A stretch of 64,000 bases of DNA. It comes from Kribbella sindirgiensis (GTDB lineage: Bacteria > Actinomycetota > Actinomycetes > Propionibacteriales > Kribbellaceae). Position 1 is the first letter of the stretch. Each line of letters starts with the position of its first letter. Location of the stretch: assembly GCF_004331435.1 (NCBI RefSeq), contig NZ_SJKA01000005.1, forward strand, positions 62,001 through 126,000. The letters are read 5' to 3'. This document shows positions 16,476-26,079 of the stretch, in pieces. The position numbers and the translations under genes are program-made. A model generated the notes under the pieces. It saw nothing but the letters and a program-made list of their open reading frames with translations, was not told the origin of the DNA and made no database searches.

Positions 16476-17196
16476 GTACGGCGGGAATCGCGGTCCGGAC
16501 GAACCGCCGGGTGAGTGCGGCGCGGGTGTGCCGCCACCAGGGGCCGGTCCGGACCTCCTCCGGGTGGTAGCGGCGCCGGCGGATGTCCTCGACGACGTCC
16601 GCGGGCGCCCCGAGCCGGGGCAGGACGTCGAAGGCGGCGCGCTTGGTGATCAGGTCACCGGTCGCCAGCGTCACATGCGCGCGAGCGATCGTCAGCAGGC
16701 TGAGGTCGACCCAGATGTCGGCGTACCAGTTCCCGCGCTTGCGGGTGGCCGGTAGCCAGAACTCGCGCAGATCACGACGGACGAAGTCGAACAGCTCGTC
16801 GTCGCTGACCGCGGGCAGCAGCTCGGCCGGCGGCGGGCCGTAGAGCGTGCAGTTGCCGATGGCAAGCTCTCGGCGCGTCACCGGTGTCACCGGGCGATCG
16901 AAGTACTCCTGGTGCGCGAAGGTGGGATGCCGGACAGAGAGGTCGGCGAGGTCCGTCATGTAGGAGCAGTGCAGCTTCTCGGCGAGCGGGTACTGCCGGA
17001 TCAGCCGGCGGTGCATTTCCTCCACGGCCGACGGTGGCGGGTTCCTGACGGCCACGATCACGTCGAGGTCGCTCCGCCCGAGCTGGTAGTCGCCCAGGGC
17101 AAGTGAACCGTGCAGCCAGACCGCCCTGACCTCCGCGACTTCACGGACGGACGTGACGAAGCCGTCCAGCACAGGCTGGACGGCTTCGTCGATCAC
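16468..17196 (-). CDS. Nucleotidyltransferase-fold protein, ANT(3'')/AadA-like
   Basis: 242 aa with the polymerase-beta-type motif H-G-S-L-A-L-G-D-Y-Q-L-G then S-D-L-D-V-I-V, giving G-S and D-x-D metal ligands near residues 30-46. The C-terminal half is helical and resembles the DUF4111 domain of aminoglycoside adenylyltransferases. Many chromosomal members have unknown substrates, so resistance is not claimed. GTG 17196 has TAGTCT seven bases upstream, suggesting a leaderless start. Confidence 0.82.
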   Translation of the reverse strand: MIDEAVQPVLDGFVTSVREVAEVRAVWLHGSLALGDYQLGRSDLDVIVAVRNPPPSAVEEMHRRLIRQYPLAEKLHCSYMTDLADLSVRHPTFAHQEYFDRPVTPVTRRELAIGNCTLYGPPPAELLPAVSDDELFDFVRRDLREFWLPATRKRGNWYADIWVDLSLLTIARAHVTLATGDLITKRAAFDVLPRLGAPADVVEDIRRRRYHPEEVRTGPWWRHTRAALTRRFVRTAIPAVLS

Positions 17197-17206
17197 GCAG
17201 GACAGA

Positions 17207-19126
17207 CTAGATGGCCGGACGGACGTCCACGTCGGCGGCCCGTACGTAGGCCATCCGGTGGCCGAACCAGATCTGGTAGTACTTGTCCTTCCCGAGTACC
17301 TGCACGTGGTCCGTCGGCGGCTCTCCGGCGAACGTCACCGCGCGGTAGTAGTCGGTCTCGATGTTCAGGTCACCCACCGGGTAGGCCTGCCCCTCGCCGA
17401 TCGAGTACTGCAGCGGTGTCACCGTCTGGTACGGAATCCCGGCCGGGTACGCCGACTGCTCCGGGTACGCACGCCCGTACACCGGCACCGTCTTGAGACC
17501 GGCCTTCGGCTTCACGACCAGACCCGGCTTGGCAAACGCGTCCGGAGCGGACGCCGGGCTCTTGAACCAGCCCTTCGCGCCCAGGTACCAGACGGCCACC
17601 CAGTCGCCCTGGCGCTCGGCCACGACGTACTGCGAACCCGCAGCAACCCGTGCACCGATGTCGGAGACCACTGTGGTGCTGTCGGACCCGTCCGGGTGCA
17701 GTCCGAGGTCCTTGACGAGTGGAGCGTTGTCGTCAGGCGCCTGACGCAGGTAGACGAAGTTGGTGCCCTGCGGCGTGCACGTGGTCCCGGCACCGGTGCA
17801 GTTGGTGAGGACCTGGACATTGCCCTCGAAGCCCGGCTTGATCGAGACGATCGAGCCCTCACGGACCGGCAGCACGGACTTGCCCCAGATCGGCGCGCCG
17901 ATCAGGTCCATGTAGTGCTCCCAGTCCCAGTACGGTCCCGGGTCCCAGTGCATGCCGCGGACCGTGGACGGGATCGTGCCCGGCACCTGGTCGTGGCCGA
18001 TGATGTGCGCGCGGTCGAGCGGGATGTTGTTCTTGACCGCCAGGTAGCGCACGAGCTTGGCCGAGTTGCGGTAGAGCGACTCGGTGTACCAGGTCGCGCC
18101 CTGGGCCGCGAAGCCCTCGTGCTCGATGCCGATGCTGTGCATGTTCACGTACCAGTTGCCGGCGTGCCAGGCGACGTCGTTGGCCTTCACGTGCTGCCAG
18201 ACGTGGCCGTCGGACGAGCGCATCGTGTACTGCCAGCTCACGTACGTCGGGTCCTGCACCAGGTTCAGCACGCCCTGCCAGCCGCCCTCGGTGTCGTGGA
18301 CGACGATGTAGTCGATCTTGCCGGTCTTCGGCCGGTTGGCGAGGTCGTGGTTGCCGTAGTCGCCGTCACCGAACTCCGAGTACGGCGCGGGTAGCCACTC
18401 GCAGCCGAGCGACGGCGGGCACTCGACGTCGGACGTGGACGGCTGCACACCGGCCGGCAGCGACAGCTTGCCGATCTGCGACTTGTCCGGCGTCACGGCG
18501 AGCGCCGGCATCACGATCTGCTGACCCATGTTCGTCGTACGGGCCGCGCCCTTGGCCATGATCGAGTAGACGTCGTCCGCGAATCCGCCGGCGCCGACCT
18601 TGTCCGGGGCCTCGGCGTACGACGCCACCGCGCCGTACCACTCGGCCGGTGAGGTGTCAGCGCCGACCGGCAGGCCGAGCGACTTCTGGTACGACGCCAG
18701 CACCGCGGCACCGCCGTTGATGTTGGCCGCGGTGTCCTTCCGCAGCGCGACCGGGTCCAGTCCGGTCAGCTCGGCGGCCTTGTAGAGCGTGCGCGGGGAG
18801 TCGGCCGCGCCGACCTTCCGCTTGTCGGACAGGTCGGCGGCCGACGCCGCGCCCGGCGCGGTCAGGTGCATCGGGCCGAAGCCACCGGACGTGCTCTGCG
18901 CCCCGGCGTGGTCGTCCCAGCGGGACTCGGCGTACGAGACGGCCAGCAGCACAGGCTCCGGTACGCCGTACTTCGCGGCGGCCTCGCGGAACGCCGCCGC
19001 GGCACTCGGCGGCGCGGCATCAGGTGGCGCGGCATCGGCCGGTGGACCTCCCAACGACACGCCGGTCAGAGCGACCGACAGCGCTACCACTCCCATTGCG
19101 GCAAGAATCTTCGGACGACGCAGCAT
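17207..19126 (-). CDS. Secreted N-acetylmuramoyl-L-alanine amidase (Amidase_2/PGRP type)
   Basis: 639-aa exported cell-wall hydrolase. A Sec signal peptide with Ala-rich cleavage region ends near residue 33. Residues 45-190 resemble a lysozyme-like/transglycosylase domain (L-L-A-V-S-Y-A-E-S-R-W). The amidase domain follows with V-V-H-D-T-E-G-G, W-H-A-G-N-W and G-H-D-Q-V-P-G motifs carrying the zinc ligands. The C-terminal third looks like SH3-type wall-binding repeats (Q-G-D-W-V-A-V-W-Y-L-G). The stop is 10 bp from the next minus-strand start, so the -10 of that gene overlaps its end. Confidence 0.9.
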   Translation of the reverse strand: MLRRPKILAAMGVVALSVALTGVSLGGPPADAAPPDAAPPSAAAAFREAAAKYGVPEPVLLAVSYAESRWDDHAGAQSTSGGFGPMHLTAPGAASAADLSDKRKVGAADSPRTLYKAAELTGLDPVALRKDTAANINGGAAVLASYQKSLGLPVGADTSPAEWYGAVASYAEAPDKVGAGGFADDVYSIMAKGAARTTNMGQQIVMPALAVTPDKSQIGKLSLPAGVQPSTSDVECPPSLGCEWLPAPYSEFGDGDYGNHDLANRPKTGKIDYIVVHDTEGGWQGVLNLVQDPTYVSWQYTMRSSDGHVWQHVKANDVAWHAGNWYVNMHSIGIEHEGFAAQGATWYTESLYRNSAKLVRYLAVKNNIPLDRAHIIGHDQVPGTIPSTVRGMHWDPGPYWDWEHYMDLIGAPIWGKSVLPVREGSIVSIKPGFEGNVQVLTNCTGAGTTCTPQGTNFVYLRQAPDDNAPLVKDLGLHPDGSDSTTVVSDIGARVAAGSQYVVAERQGDWVAVWYLGAKGWFKSPASAPDAFAKPGLVVKPKAGLKTVPVYGRAYPEQSAYPAGIPYQTVTPLQYSIGEGQAYPVGDLNIETDYYRAVTFAGEPPTDHVQVLGKDKYYQIWFGHRMAYVRAADVDVRPAI

Positions 19127-19288
19127 GATTGTTCTCCTGAACCCGTAGGGCGGGTGCCGGTCACTCAGACTGGCAGCCTAGTCACTGTGGGTCGGGGCGA
19201 CGCGGATGTCAACGGTTAACCAAAACTCACGTCGTCGAGTTCGATACTGACGAAATCATGCCGGTGCCGAGGGTTACGGAGTACGACG

Positions 19289-19876
19289 ATGGAAGCGCTG
19301 CCGTTGGCGGTGACGACGGGCTGGGCCAGTGGGGTGAACGCCTACGCCTGCGTGCTGATTCTCGGTCTGCTCGGCCGGTTCGCGGGCGCCGACGACGTAC
19401 CGCACTCGCTGACCACGACGCCGGTCCTGATCGTCGCCGGCGCGCTGTTCGCGGTCGAGTTCGTCGCCGACAAGATCCCGTACGTCGACTCGGCGTGGGA
19501 CGCGATCTCGACCGTCGTCCGGCCGGTGATCGGCGCGGTCCTGGCCGCACTGATGTCCGGTCAGGCGAGCACGCTGGAGCAGGCCCTGATCGCGACCACC
19601 GGCGGCCTGGTGGCGTTGTTGTCGCACGCGGTGAAGGCGAGTCTGCGGCTCGCGATCAACACGTCCCCCGAGCCGGTCACCAACATCGCCGCGTCGTCGG
19701 GTGAGGACGTCGCGGTCGCCGGTGTGATGTCCTTGGCCGCGTTCCACCCGGAGGTCGCGCTCGTCATCGCGGGCGTGCTGCTGATCCTCGGACTGCTCGG
19801 GGTGTACTTCGCGTTCAGGTTCATCCGGCGCGGGTATGCCAGATTCAAGGCTTGGCGAGAGAAAAGTGCTGCCTGA
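19289..19876 (+). CDS. DUF4126 family membrane protein
   Basis: 195 aa with a Gly/Ala-rich hydrophobic start (T-T-G-W-A-S-G-V-N-A-Y), a D-K-I-P-Y-V-D-S segment near 70, and paired helices at 80-110, 145-180. These match DUF4126 proteins of unknown function. Its TGA overlaps the ATG of the FAD oxidoreductase (TGATG), so the two are co-translated. The 162 bp upstream hold the divergent amidase promoter region. Confidence 0.88.
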   Translation: MEALPLAVTTGWASGVNAYACVLILGLLGRFAGADDVPHSLTTTPVLIVAGALFAVEFVADKIPYVDSAWDAISTVVRPVIGAVLAALMSGQASTLEQALIATTGGLVALLSHAVKASLRLAINTSPEPVTNIAASSGEDVAVAGVMSLAAFHPEVALVIAGVLLILGLLGVYFAFRFIRRGYARFKAWREKSAA

Positions 19877-21183
19877 TGGCGAATGTGATTGTGGTGGGGG
19901 CCGGGCTGGCCGGGCTCGCGAGTGCTGTGCGGCTGGCGAAGCTGGGCCACCAGGTGACCGTCTGCGAACGTGATGAGCACCTGGGTGGCGCACTGGGCCG
20001 CGTAGAGGCGGACGGGTTCACATGGGACGCCGGTGCCGCCAGTACGACGCTGCCGGCCGCGCTACGCGACCTGTTCCGCAAGAGCGGCCGTCCGATCGAG
20101 AACCTGGTGCAACTGGACCCGGTGTCCGAGCCGCGTCGCCACATGTTCGCTGACGGCTCCGTACTCGACCTGCCCGTCAGCGACCGCGGTGCACAGGAAG
20201 AAGCGTGGACCGACCTGGCCGGTGCACCTGTGGCCGCGCAGTGGACCGCACTGGTCGACGCGTACGGCGAGACCTGGCAGATCCTTCGCAAGACGTCCCT
20301 GGAGCCACCACTCGAGGACAAGCTGCCGCTCAAGACCATCCGCGCTCTCAAGCCCTGGCAGTCGCTGGAGAAGGTCGCGCAACGCGAGCTGACCGACGAC
20401 CGTTCCCGTGCGGTACTGCGGCACTTCGCAGCCCAGGGCGGATCGGACGCCGCCCTCACACCGGGGTACGTCGGCGTCTGGTCCTACCTGGAGCGCACCT
20501 TCGGGCGCTGGACGATCGCAGGTGGTTTCGGCGCACTCGCTGACGCCCTCGTACAGCGCGCCAGCGAGCGGAAGATCACCGTGCGCACCAGCGCCGAGGT
20601 GGTCGCCGTCTCTACGGCAGGTGGTGCAGTGACCGGCGTACGGCTCGCCGACGGTGAGGAGCTGCTCGCAGACATCGTCGTGAGTGACGTCGACCCACGG
20701 ATCCTCTACGAGTCCTTCGTCGACGATCCGGTGGCCAAGAAGGCACGCAAGCGGATCCTGTCCACACACCAGGCGCAGGCGGCGTACGTCGTACATCTCG
20801 GCCTGAAGGACCCGGTGCCGCAGCTGCCGTTCGAGACCGTTCTGCACGGGACACCGACCGTCGTCGTCCGCACAGGTGGCACAGCACCTGCCGGGCATCA
20901 GGCCTGGTCAGTGCTGGTCCACGGCTACCCCACTGACGACGTACTGGACCTCTTGGTCGCCCGTGGCCTGCCTGTTCGCGAGCACGTGGTGTCGCGACAG
21001 ACGTCGCCGTCCTGGTGGGCCGGTGTGGCCTGGGAGGGCTACAAGACCGCCCGCCGCCGGGCCACCAACGTGTCCCCGGTCAAGGGCCTGTACTGCGTCG
21101 GCGCGGGCGCCCACCCGGGCTCCGGTGTGCCGGCCACCACACTCGGTGCGGCCATCGTGGCAGACGCCATCGGGAAGGCCTGA
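19876..21183 (+). CDS. FAD/NAD(P)-dependent oxidoreductase, phytoene-desaturase-like
   Basis: 435-aa flavoprotein of the amine oxidase/CrtI superfamily. The FAD fold begins at once: V-I-V-V-G-A-G-L-A-G-L with E-R-D-E-H-L-G-G near 35. The C-terminal motif G-L-Y-C-V-G-A-G-A-H-P-G-S-G-V-P closes the FAD site, as in carotenoid desaturases and retinol saturase relatives. ATG 19876 is chosen from the overlap with the DUF4126 stop. No carotenoid genes are adjacent, so the substrate is open. Confidence 0.85.
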   Translation: MANVIVVGAGLAGLASAVRLAKLGHQVTVCERDEHLGGALGRVEADGFTWDAGAASTTLPAALRDLFRKSGRPIENLVQLDPVSEPRRHMFADGSVLDLPVSDRGAQEEAWTDLAGAPVAAQWTALVDAYGETWQILRKTSLEPPLEDKLPLKTIRALKPWQSLEKVAQRELTDDRSRAVLRHFAAQGGSDAALTPGYVGVWSYLERTFGRWTIAGGFGALADALVQRASERKITVRTSAEVVAVSTAGGAVTGVRLADGEELLADIVVSDVDPRILYESFVDDPVAKKARKRILSTHQAQAAYVVHLGLKDPVPQLPFETVLHGTPTVVVRTGGTAPAGHQAWSVLVHGYPTDDVLDLLVARGLPVREHVVSRQTSPSWWAGVAWEGYKTARRRATNVSPVKGLYCVGAGAHPGSGVPATTLGAAIVADAIGKA

Positions 21184-21274
21184 GACCGCTGTGGGGTTGG
21201 ACAGTGGAGCCAACTAAGATTGGTTGTTCCTGTGTTCTGAGTCGGGGCGGGTCCCGGCCGTAGAGAGGACCTCG

Positions 21275-23491
21275 GTGGATCAAACCCCCACATCGGCCGA
21301 TCACGACAACGCTGAGAGAGCTGAGCGGGCTGAGCTGGCGGCGGAGCAACAACATGTCGACCGGGTGTACGGCCGGGTCGAGGAGGCCGCGCGGTCCGCG
21401 TCCCGGATCGCGGTCGAAGGCCACCAGCGCGGCCAGGCGCAGAACGTCGGGCGTGTCCGCGACGAGGAGCAGACCGGTCTGTACGAGCGCGACGTGCTGG
21501 TGTTCGCCGCCGCGCGCCGGATCGCCGAACTGGACGCCGAGCACGAGGGCCTGGTGTTCGGCCGGCTCGACTCCGACCACGGTGACGACGAGCCGGCCGC
21601 CACGACCGCGACCGAGCTCGAGAAGCTGTACGTCGGGCGGATCGGCGTCCGCGACGCCGAGTACGAACCGCTGGTGATCGACTGGCGCGCACCCGCGGCC
21701 GAGCCGTTCTACCGCGCCACCGCGACGGACCGGCAGAAGGTCGTCCGGCGCCGCGTGCTGCGGAACAAGGGGTCCCGGATCGTCGGTCTCGAGGACGACC
21801 TGCTGGCGCCGGAGCGGGCGCCGGAGGATCTGCCGGTGATGGGCGAGGGCGCGCTGATGGCGTCGCTGTCGCGGGCCCGTGGGCACACGATGCGCGACAT
21901 CGTCGCCACCATCCAGGCCGAGCAGGACAAGGCGATCCGGGCGCCCGCCCGCGGAGTCACCGTCATCGGCGGTGGTCCCGGTACCGGCAAGACGGTGGTG
22001 GCCCTGCACCGCGCGGCGTACCTGCTGTACAGCGACCGCAGGCGTTTCGAGCGTGGCGGCGTACTGGTCGTCGGACCGTCGGCCGCGTTCATGGCCTACA
22101 TCGAGCGGGTGCTGCCCAGCCTCGGTGAGAACACGGTGTCGCTGCGGGCTGTCGGCGAGCTGGTCGACGGTGTGAAGGCGACCGCGGTCGACGACGCCGC
22201 GGCGGCCGCCGTCAAGGGTTCGTTGCGGATGCGTGCGGTGCTGTCACGCGCGGCCCGCGACCGGGTGCCGAACGCGCCGACGAACCTGCGGGTGTTCCTC
22301 GGCGGCGCCACCGTCGAGCTCGACGCCAACCAGCTCGACAACGTACGCCGGAACGCTCTGCGCCGCACGGCCCGCAACCGGGCCGCCGCCGAGGCGCGGA
22401 AGGGCCTGATCGCCGCGCTGTGGCAGCGGTTCCCCGAGGACCTGCGCAACGGGCCGCTCGGTGACCGCGAGGCGTTCGGCGACCGCGTCACCGACACTCC
22501 GGCGTTCCGCACGTTCTTCAGCCAGTGGTGGCCGGTGCTGACGCCCGAAGCGGTACTGCGTTGGCTCGGTGACGCACGCCGTCTCCAGCGCTGGGCCCGC
22601 AACGACCTGACGCCCGCTGAGGTCGACGCACTCGCTACGGCGATCCGGACGACCGACGAGTTCACCATCGCCGACGTGGCGTTGCTGGACGAGCTCAGCT
22701 CGCTCCTGGGTCGTCCTCCGATCGTGGAGAACAACGACGAGGAGTTCGACTGGCTCGAAGGGCTGTCGGACGGCGTCAACGAAGTACTGACCAGCTCCGA
22801 GCGCCGGGCCCGGGCCGCGGCCGCGCGCGAGGCGGAGGAGCCGGAGGAGTACGCGCACGTCCTGGTGGACGAGGCGCAGGACCTCTCCCCCATGCAGTGG
22901 CGGATGGTGACGCGGCGCGGACCGCAGGCCAGCTGGACGATCGTCGGCGACCCGGCGCAGAGTTCGTGGCCCGACCCGGACGAGGCACGGGCCGCGATGG
23001 ACTCGATGCTGTCGCACCTGCAGCGGCATTCGTTCCGGCTGTCCACCAACTACCGGAACTCGGCCGAGATCTACTCGTTCGCGGGAGAGGTGATCCGGCA
23101 GTCCATCCCGGACGCGGACCTGCCGAACGCGGTCCGCAGTACCGGAGTGGAGCCGGAGCACCGGGTCTTCGACGCGGGCAAGGTCTCCGAAGCCGCCGGC
23201 GACGCAGCGGTGGAGCTGCTGCAGCTGGTCGAGGGCACCGTCGGCGTCATCGTGCCGCCGGCGCTCCGCCCGGTCGTCGACCCGGTCCTCGCCGAGCTGA
23301 ACGACCCACGGGTGATCGCGGTCAGCCCACTCGACTCGAAGGGCCTCGAGTACGACGCCGTGGTCGTCGTCGAACCGGACCGGATCGTCAGCGACACACT
23401 GGGCGGCGTACGGGCGCTCTACGTGGTCCTCACCCGCGCCACCCAGCGCATGATCACCGTCAACAGCACGACCCGCTGGCTGCCGTCTTAA
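21275..23491 (+). CDS. HelD/HelR-type helicase-like RNA polymerase remodelling ATPase
   Basis: 738-aa UvrD-like protein. The N-terminal 60 residues form a charged coiled coil (H-V-D-R-V-Y-G-R and G-L-Y-E-R-D-V-L-V), the part that inserts into the RNA polymerase channel in HelD. Walker A is G-G-G-P-G-T-G-K-T, motif II V-D-E-A-Q-D-L-S-P and motif VI V-V-L-T-R-A-T-Q-R. Actinobacterial HelD and HelR remove stalled RNA polymerase from DNA, and HelR gives rifamycin tolerance. GTG 21275 has GAGAGGA upstream. I saw no rifamycin-associated inverted repeat in 21184-21274. Confidence 0.87.
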   Translation: MDQTPTSADHDNAERAERAELAAEQQHVDRVYGRVEEAARSASRIAVEGHQRGQAQNVGRVRDEEQTGLYERDVLVFAAARRIAELDAEHEGLVFGRLDSDHGDDEPAATTATELEKLYVGRIGVRDAEYEPLVIDWRAPAAEPFYRATATDRQKVVRRRVLRNKGSRIVGLEDDLLAPERAPEDLPVMGEGALMASLSRARGHTMRDIVATIQAEQDKAIRAPARGVTVIGGGPGTGKTVVALHRAAYLLYSDRRRFERGGVLVVGPSAAFMAYIERVLPSLGENTVSLRAVGELVDGVKATAVDDAAAAAVKGSLRMRAVLSRAARDRVPNAPTNLRVFLGGATVELDANQLDNVRRNALRRTARNRAAAEARKGLIAALWQRFPEDLRNGPLGDREAFGDRVTDTPAFRTFFSQWWPVLTPEAVLRWLGDARRLQRWARNDLTPAEVDALATAIRTTDEFTIADVALLDELSSLLGRPPIVENNDEEFDWLEGLSDGVNEVLTSSERRARAAAAREAEEPEEYAHVLVDEAQDLSPMQWRMVTRRGPQASWTIVGDPAQSSWPDPDEARAAMDSMLSHLQRHSFRLSTNYRNSAEIYSFAGEVIRQSIPDADLPNAVRSTGVEPEHRVFDAGKVSEAAGDAAVELLQLVEGTVGVIVPPALRPVVDPVLAELNDPRVIAVSPLDSKGLEYDAVVVVEPDRIVSDTLGGVRALYVVLTRATQRMITVNSTTRWLPS

Positions 23492-23498
23492 ACGCTGC

Positions 23499-24029
23499 TC
23501 AGGCGCGTGGTACGACGTACGACACCAAGTCGGCGTCGTTGGCCGAGAGGTCGGCCCAGCGGGTGGTGAGGTGCAGGATCGCGAGGCCCGTGGTCGGGTA
23601 CTTCTGGGTGAGCTCGACGCGCTCCGGGCTGGTGCCGTCCAGGGCGAGTTCGTCGGCGAGCCACGGGATGCCCGGCGCGTGGCCGACGACGACCACGGTG
23701 CGGGCCTCGGCCGGGGCCTCGTGGACGACGTCCAGGATGCCGTCGGTGTCGGCGTTGTAGATGCGCTTGTCGTACCAGACGTCCTTGGCGCCGACACCGG
23801 CCTCGGCGACGTACTTCCAGGTCTCGCGGGTGCGCTTGGACGGCGAGCACAGGACCAGGTCCGCTTCGATGCCTTGGGCAACGAGATGCCGTCCGGCGGC
23901 ACCCGCGTCGGCCCTCCCGCGCTCGGCCAGCGGCCGCTCGAGATCAGGCATCGTCTCGGGCGGCACCGCCTTGGCGTGCCGAAGCAGGACGAGCGTACGG
24001 TCGATCAACAGGTCCGACGGGTCAGCCAT
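23499..24029 (-). CDS. SixA-type histidine phosphatase
   Basis: 176-aa histidine phosphatase superfamily member with the catalytic R17-H18-A motif (L-L-R-H-A-K), R-x-E-T-W near 65-70 and the second-half V-V-V-V-G-H-A-P-G histidine. Its size fits the SixA subgroup, which dephosphorylates phosphohistidine proteins; the target here is unknown. ATG 24029 has TATCCT with a 6-base gap upstream and no ribosome binding site, so it is probably leaderless. It ends 8 bp from the convergent HelR gene. Confidence 0.9.
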   Translation of the reverse strand: MADPSDLLIDRTLVLLRHAKAVPPETMPDLERPLAERGRADAGAAGRHLVAQGIEADLVLCSPSKRTRETWKYVAEAGVGAKDVWYDKRIYNADTDGILDVVHEAPAEARTVVVVGHAPGIPWLADELALDGTSPERVELTQKYPTTGLAILHLTTRWADLSANDADLVSYVVPRA

Positions 24030-24033
24030 TGCG

Positions 24034-24951
24034 TCAGGATACGACGGGGGTCTTGAGGTTGCGGAAGACCTGCCGGGTCGCGGTGGATCTGTTCAGGGTG
24101 ATGAAGTGGATGCCGGGTGCGCCGCCGGCCAGCAGACGCTCGCACAGCTCGGTCGCGATCTCGACGCCGACCTCGCGGACAGCGGCCGGGTCGTCCTCGA
24201 CGGCGTGCAGCCGGTCGGTGACGGCGGCCGGCAGCGCCATACCGGTGAGGTCGGCCATCCGCTGGATCTGCTTGATGTTCGTGACCGGCATGATGCCGGG
24301 CAGTACCGGGATGTCGCAGCCGAGCGCGGCGGCCCGGTCGACGAGCCGGAAGTAGTCGTCGGCGCCGAAGAACATCTGCGTGATGGCGTAGTCGGCGCCG
24401 GCCCGGGCCTTCGCGGCGAGCACCTGCGCGTCCGCCTCGAGCGAGGTCGCTTCCGGGTGCTTGTCCGGAAAGGCGGCGACACCGACGCAGAAGTCACCCA
24501 GCGACCGGATCAGCTCGACCAGTTCGATGGCGTGGTCGAGGCCCTCGGGGTGCGCGACCCAGGGCTGGTTCGGCCCGCCCGGCGGGTCGCCGCGGAGCGC
24601 GAGCATGTTCCGGACGCCGGATCCGGCGTACGCGCCGATCACGGAACGCAGCTCGTCGCGGGAGTGCGCGACGCAGGTCAGGTGCCCGAGCGGCGTCAGC
24701 GACGTGTCCTGCGCGACCCGCTCGGTGACCCGGATCGTGCCGTCCCGCGTCGTCCCGCCGGCGCCGTACGTGATCGAGACGAAGGTCGGCCGCAGCTGCT
24801 CGATCTCGCGGATCGACCGCCACAGCACCTCCTCCGCCTCGGGGGTCTTCGGCGGGAAGAACTCGAACGAGAAGGACCGGTCTCCGGATGCCAGCAGCTC
24901 GCGGATGGTCGGCGCACCGCCGGGAAGCGTCGAGGGAAGACCGTTCGCCAT
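24034..24951 (-). CDS. metF: Methylenetetrahydrofolate reductase
   Basis: Reduces 5,10-methylene-THF to 5-methyl-THF for methionine synthesis using FAD. The 305-aa protein has F-E-F-F-P-P-K (29-35), the S-I-T-Y-G-A-G-G strand, L-R-G-D-P-P near 120 and Q-M-F-F-G in the second half, all family hallmarks. ATG 24951 has TAACCT six bases upstream, suggesting a leaderless message. It is divergent from the polyprenyl synthase with 57 bp between them, the order found in M. tuberculosis (metF-like and idsA2). Confidence 0.95.
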   Translation of the reverse strand: MANGLPSTLPGGAPTIRELLASGDRSFSFEFFPPKTPEAEEVLWRSIREIEQLRPTFVSITYGAGGTTRDGTIRVTERVAQDTSLTPLGHLTCVAHSRDELRSVIGAYAGSGVRNMLALRGDPPGGPNQPWVAHPEGLDHAIELVELIRSLGDFCVGVAAFPDKHPEATSLEADAQVLAAKARAGADYAITQMFFGADDYFRLVDRAAALGCDIPVLPGIMPVTNIKQIQRMADLTGMALPAAVTDRLHAVEDDPAAVREVGVEIATELCERLLAGGAPGIHFITLNRSTATRQVFRNLKTPVVS

Positions 24952-25008
24952 GACGTCAGGTTACCCGCGGTGGCCGGTCGCGTCTGCCCACCGACTACGC
25001 TCCGAGAC

Positions 25009-26079
25009 GTGTATGGCGATGTGGACATCCCGGCCGAGATCCAGCGTGCACTGAGCGGCTTCCTCGACCGGCAGGAAGAGCGGCTGACCGCCATCGGGCC
25101 GGAACTGGCCGAGCAGGTGCAGGCCGCGCGGGACGCGACCAGCGGCGGCAAGCGGCTGCGTCCGTCCTTCTGCTACTGGGGTTTCCGGGCCGCGGGCGGC
25201 GACCCGGAGCAGCCGATCCTGACTGCCGCGGCGAGCCTGGAGATGCTGCACGTCAGCGCACTGGTGCACGACGACGTGATGGATTCCTCGGACGTACGGC
25301 GGGGCGCGCCGTCCGCGCATCGCCGGTTCGAGGCGCTGCAGCGGGAGCGGGCCGCGAAGTCCGGGCACGGCGCGGATCCGGTCGGGTTCGGCGTCGGCGC
25401 CGCGATCCTGCTCGGAGACCTGTGCCTGATCTGGGCCGACGAGCTGCTGCACACGTCGGGTTTCGACGCGGCGGCGCTGGCCCGTGCGGAGCAGTACTTC
25501 GACGCCGTACGGGTCGAGGTGACGGCCGGACAGTACCTCGATCTGCTGGCGCAGGCGAGCGGCGAGTCGGACATGGATCTGGCGTTGCGCGTGCTGCGGT
25601 ACAAGTCGGCGACGTACACGATCGAGCGGCCGCTGCACGTCGGTGCGGCGCTGGGCGGCGGGAGCGCGGAGTTGATCTCGTCGCTGTCCGGGTACGGGCT
25701 GCCGCTGGGCGAGGCGTTCCAGTTGCGGGACGACCTGCTCGGGGTGTTCGGGGATCCCGCGGTGACAGGCAAGCCGGCCGGGGACGATCTGCGCGAAGGC
25801 AAGCGGACGGTCCTGATCGCGTACGCCGTCGACCACGCGTCGGAGATCCAGCTGACCGAGTTCAACCGGCTCTTCGGGCGCCCGGATCTCGACGACGACG
25901 AGATCCAGCTGCTCCGCGAGATCCTTCAGGACTCCCGCGCCGTCCAGGCCTGCGAGGAGCTCATCACCGACCGCACCGAGGACGCACTCGACGCCCTCGA
26001 CCGGGCCCCGCTGGCCGACGACCAGGCCCGCAAGGCCCTCACCGACCTGGCCGTCGCCGCGACATCCCGGGTTGTGTAG
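25009..26079 (+). CDS. Polyprenyl (geranylgeranyl-type) diphosphate synthase
   Basis: 356-aa trans-prenyltransferase that extends allylic diphosphates with isopentenyl diphosphate. It has G-G-K-R-L-R-P (47-52), the first Asp-rich motif D88-D-V-M-D92 and the second motif L-R-D-D-L-L-G-V-F-G-D near 235. GTG 25009 follows TACGCT by 8 bases, so a leaderless start is likely. It corresponds to the idsA2 position of mycobacteria. Chain length cannot be fixed from sequence alone. Its TAG abuts the stop of the convergent HTH gene. Confidence 0.92.
   Translation: MYGDVDIPAEIQRALSGFLDRQEERLTAIGPELAEQVQAARDATSGGKRLRPSFCYWGFRAAGGDPEQPILTAAASLEMLHVSALVHDDVMDSSDVRRGAPSAHRRFEALQRERAAKSGHGADPVGFGVGAAILLGDLCLIWADELLHTSGFDAAALARAEQYFDAVRVEVTAGQYLDLLAQASGESDMDLALRVLRYKSATYTIERPLHVGAALGGGSAELISSLSGYGLPLGEAFQLRDDLLGVFGDPAVTGKPAGDDLREGKRTVLIAYAVDHASEIQLTEFNRLFGRPDLDDDEIQLLREILQDSRAVQACEELITDRTEDALDALDRAPLADDQARKALTDLAVAATSRVV

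Noticed and set aside
21184..21274. Rifamycin-associated element upstream of helR
   Set aside because: I looked for a long G/C-rich inverted repeat of the known type and found none; only a weak TTGG/CCAA pairing.
23761..24951. Plus-strand frame opposite SixA and metF continuing into the polyprenyl synthase
   Set aside because: Only the part after GTG 25009 looks like protein; the upstream part is a shadow of the minus-strand genes.
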